This document shows, piece by piece, positions 62,161 through 64,000 of a stretch of DNA of 64,000 bases (position 1 is the first letter of the stretch; every line of letters starts with the position of its first letter). This DNA comes from Bacteroidales bacterium SW299 (GTDB taxonomy: Bacteria > Bacteroidota > Bacteroidia > Bacteroidales > Bacteroidaceae). The position numbers were made by a program, and so were the translations under genes. The stretch spans positions 122,837-186,836 of the forward strand of contig SDWH01000005.1 of NCBI GenBank assembly GCA_019550975.1. Reading direction: 5' to 3'. Below the pieces are notes generated by a model that was not told where the DNA came from, did no database searches, and saw nothing but the letters and a program-made list of their open reading frames with translations.

Positions 62161-63984
62161 ATGAAAAAGATAATAGTAAAAAGATTTCATTTGCTGTGTG
62201 TGCTGGGGCTGTTGGCTGCAAGCGGATGCAACACATTTGAGTCTGAGCCTTTGGAGTGGACGCTGGAGGAAGATGTAGTTAATCCGAAAGACTCTTTGGC
62301 CAGCACGATGAAGGGCTTGTATTATGCGGTGTATTATTCGCTGCCTTCGCTGCACAACCGGCTGAGCAGTTCCTATCTGGATGCGGCTACCGATGACGGC
62401 GTTCCGACGCGTGATATGGGAGGAAGCAGCAGCCTGGAAAATTACCGCAACGGACGTTTGTCGCCGGAAAATATCGCGAGTCTGGACGGAAATGCCTGGA
62501 AAAACTTCTATACCGGAATCCGTCGTGCAAACCTGTTTCTGGAAAAGATAAAGGACTATCCCACGGGGCCGAATCTTACAGCTGACGAGAAGAAGCGCAT
62601 GATTGCCGAAACGCGTTTCCTTCGTGCCTATTTCTATTTTGAACTGATGAAGCGATGGGGGGGAGTACCCATGGTAGGCGATAATGTCTTCAATTACGAT
62701 GACGACTGGAATATTCCCCGGAGCAGCATGAAGGACGTGAAGAACTATATCCTGAATGAAGTCAGCCCGGATGTGGAAGGTTCTTGCTACAACGACTTGT
62801 ATGAAGCGATGGTGACAGTTCCCACCGAGCTGGAAAGCATTGTGGGACGTGTCAACAAGGGAGCGGTATTGGGATTCCTGTCGCACCTGAAGCTTTATAT
62901 GGCAAGTCCGCTGTATGCCGAGAAGCTGGCGGAAGAGGATGAAACGGTAGCAGAAAAGGAGAGATGGCAGGAAGCTGCCGATGCTGCGAAAGCGGTAATC
63001 GACCTTGGCATTTACGGCCTGCACAAGACTTCAGTTGATGATGAAGGAGTTGCCGGAACCGCAGGATTTCTGGAATTCTTCGGCGATGCGAAAACAATTG
63101 CCGGGAACAATGAGGAGGCCATTTTCTTTAAGTTGTCGGGCGACGGAACCAGCCCGGAGAGCAACAACAGTCCGATAGGCTACCAGCGCGGCAAATGCTG
63201 GGGATATACCAGCCCGAGCCAGAATCTGGTGGACGCTTTCCTGACACTGGACGGCAAGCGTATTGATGATCCTACGTCCAAATATCCGTATGATCCGCAG
63301 AATCCGTATGCAAACCGTGACCCGCGTCTGACGTATACCATCTTCTATAACGGTTCGACATGGCTGAAACGTGCGGTGGAAACCTTTGACGGAGGTCTGG
63401 ACCGTCCGTATTCACCGGGCAGAATCGCGACGCAGACGGGATATTATCTGCGCAAGTTCCTTGGTCTGAACGAGAATCGCAACGACAATTCCGGTTTCAA
63501 TTCGATACCTCATAACTACAATATTATCCGGTATGCGGAGATTCTGCTGAACTATGCGGAAGCTCTTAACGAGATGGACCGGGCTGGCAATTCGGGAGCG
63601 CACGCCGCTGTCATCGAAGATTGTCTGATTCAGTTGCGCGAACGTGCCGGCATCGAAGTCGGAGATGACGGACGCTACGGACTGCCGACGAGCTATACCT
63701 ATGAGGAAATGCAGGAAATCATCCGCAACGAAAGGCGCATCGAGCTGGCTTTCGAGGAACACCGTTTCTGGGATATCCGCCGCTGGAAGATTGCCGAAGA
63801 CGTAATGAACGAGCCTGTAAGAGGTGTCGAGATTGTCAAACTGCCGGACGGTTCGTTCCAGTATGAGTATGTAGATGTACGTACTTCTACTTTTGACAAG
63901 ACTAAAATGTACTGGTATCCCATTCCTCGGACAGAAATGGTGGGCAACCCAGAGTTAACTCAGAATCCCGGATGGGACTATTAA
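62161..63984 (+). CDS. SusD/RagB-family surface nutrient-binding lipoprotein
   Basis: The 607-residue protein has a lipobox (LGLLAASGCNT, Cys near residue 23) and the SusD fold with its TPR-like helices: FYTGIRRANLFLEKIKDY, ETRFLRAYFYFELMKRWGGV and the C-terminal YEEMQEIIRNERRIELAFE, then HRFWDIRRWK. NPGWDY at the very end is typical of RagB/SusD proteins. It caps the SusC barrel as a lid and binds the substrate. Only 16 bases of the window follow, so further genes of this locus lie outside. Confidence 0.94.
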   Translation: MKKIIVKRFHLLCVLGLLAASGCNTFESEPLEWTLEEDVVNPKDSLASTMKGLYYAVYYSLPSLHNRLSSSYLDAATDDGVPTRDMGGSSSLENYRNGRLSPENIASLDGNAWKNFYTGIRRANLFLEKIKDYPTGPNLTADEKKRMIAETRFLRAYFYFELMKRWGGVPMVGDNVFNYDDDWNIPRSSMKDVKNYILNEVSPDVEGSCYNDLYEAMVTVPTELESIVGRVNKGAVLGFLSHLKLYMASPLYAEKLAEEDETVAEKERWQEAADAAKAVIDLGIYGLHKTSVDDEGVAGTAGFLEFFGDAKTIAGNNEEAIFFKLSGDGTSPESNNSPIGYQRGKCWGYTSPSQNLVDAFLTLDGKRIDDPTSKYPYDPQNPYANRDPRLTYTIFYNGSTWLKRAVETFDGGLDRPYSPGRIATQTGYYLRKFLGLNENRNDNSGFNSIPHNYNIIRYAEILLNYAEALNEMDRAGNSGAHAAVIEDCLIQLRERAGIEVGDDGRYGLPTSYTYEEMQEIIRNERRIELAFEEHRFWDIRRWKIAEDVMNEPVRGVEIVKLPDGSFQYEYVDVRTSTFDKTKMYWYPIPRTEMVGNPELTQNPGWDY

Positions 63985-64000
63985 AAACACAGATTTAGAA

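Overview
The window looks like a chromosomal segment of a gut Bacteroidales bacterium, most likely Bacteroides or Phocaeicola. Several things point there: promoters of the TTTG-N19-21-TAnnTTTG class in front of many genes, few strong Shine-Dalgarno sites, a SusC/SusD pair, NigD-like and fimbrillin-like lipoproteins, a ROK-type glucokinase, the RprX/RprY two-component system and an EF-G paralogue whose catalytic histidine is missing. Species cannot be decided from the sequence alone. No rRNA, tRNA, CRISPR array, prophage or complete insertion sequence was recognised by eye.

Layout. 1-458: 3' end of an RsmF-like rRNA methyltransferase gene. 459-1331: a gene-poor gap with a 150-bp inverted-repeat element that looks like a MITE. 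1.3-7.4 kb (minus): an ABC ATPase, two MacB-like permeases, an adaptor, a TolC-type channel and a VOC protein, forming a complete tripartite exporter operon. 7.6-12.8 kb (plus): glucokinase, fabI, a GldB-like lipoprotein, a tetrapyrrole-methylase-family methyltransferase and a GH29 fucosidase. 13-18.7 kb (minus): a six-helix membrane protein with a Nudix-like tail, then lipA, a dipeptidyl peptidase IV and a TonB-C protein in one operon. 18.8-23.7 kb (minus): a second exporter (TolC, HlyD, two ABC-2 permeases) with no ATPase gene. 23.9-28.0 kb (minus): an S41 protease, a coiled-coil protein and a fimbrillin-like lipoprotein. 28.3-34.9 kb: trmB, an Mrp ATPase, dinB (minus), a TsaC-like protein, a ClC channel and fmt. 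34.9-43.7 kb: a NigD-like lipoprotein, an ECF sigma factor with a membrane-spanning partner, rpe, comEC, nrnA, a DUF4827-type lipoprotein and glmM. 43.8-52.6 kb: hemW, the EF-G2 paralogue, rprX-rprY, a MarR regulator, rpsF-rpsR-rplI and a superoxide dismutase. 52.7-56.8 kb: a foreign-looking island with a 5'-truncated glycosyltransferase, a peptidase-containing ABC transporter and its HlyD partner, probably the export half of a double-glycine peptide pathway whose precursor genes are not here. 57.2-64.0 kb: an M60 metallopeptidase followed by SusC and SusD, probably a glycoprotein- or mucin-directed uptake locus.

The least explained structures are non-coding. A family of 21-bp units occurs in three separate intergenic regions with 3, 1 and 4 copies. 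A different 22-bp tandem array lies upstream of the EF-G2 gene. Three GTGC motifs spaced exactly 11 bp apart sit just upstream of the promoter of the M60-SusC-SusD operon. Start codons were moved downstream of the longest open frame where that frame ran through a promoter or a neighbouring gene, or delayed a signal peptide or conserved N-terminus.
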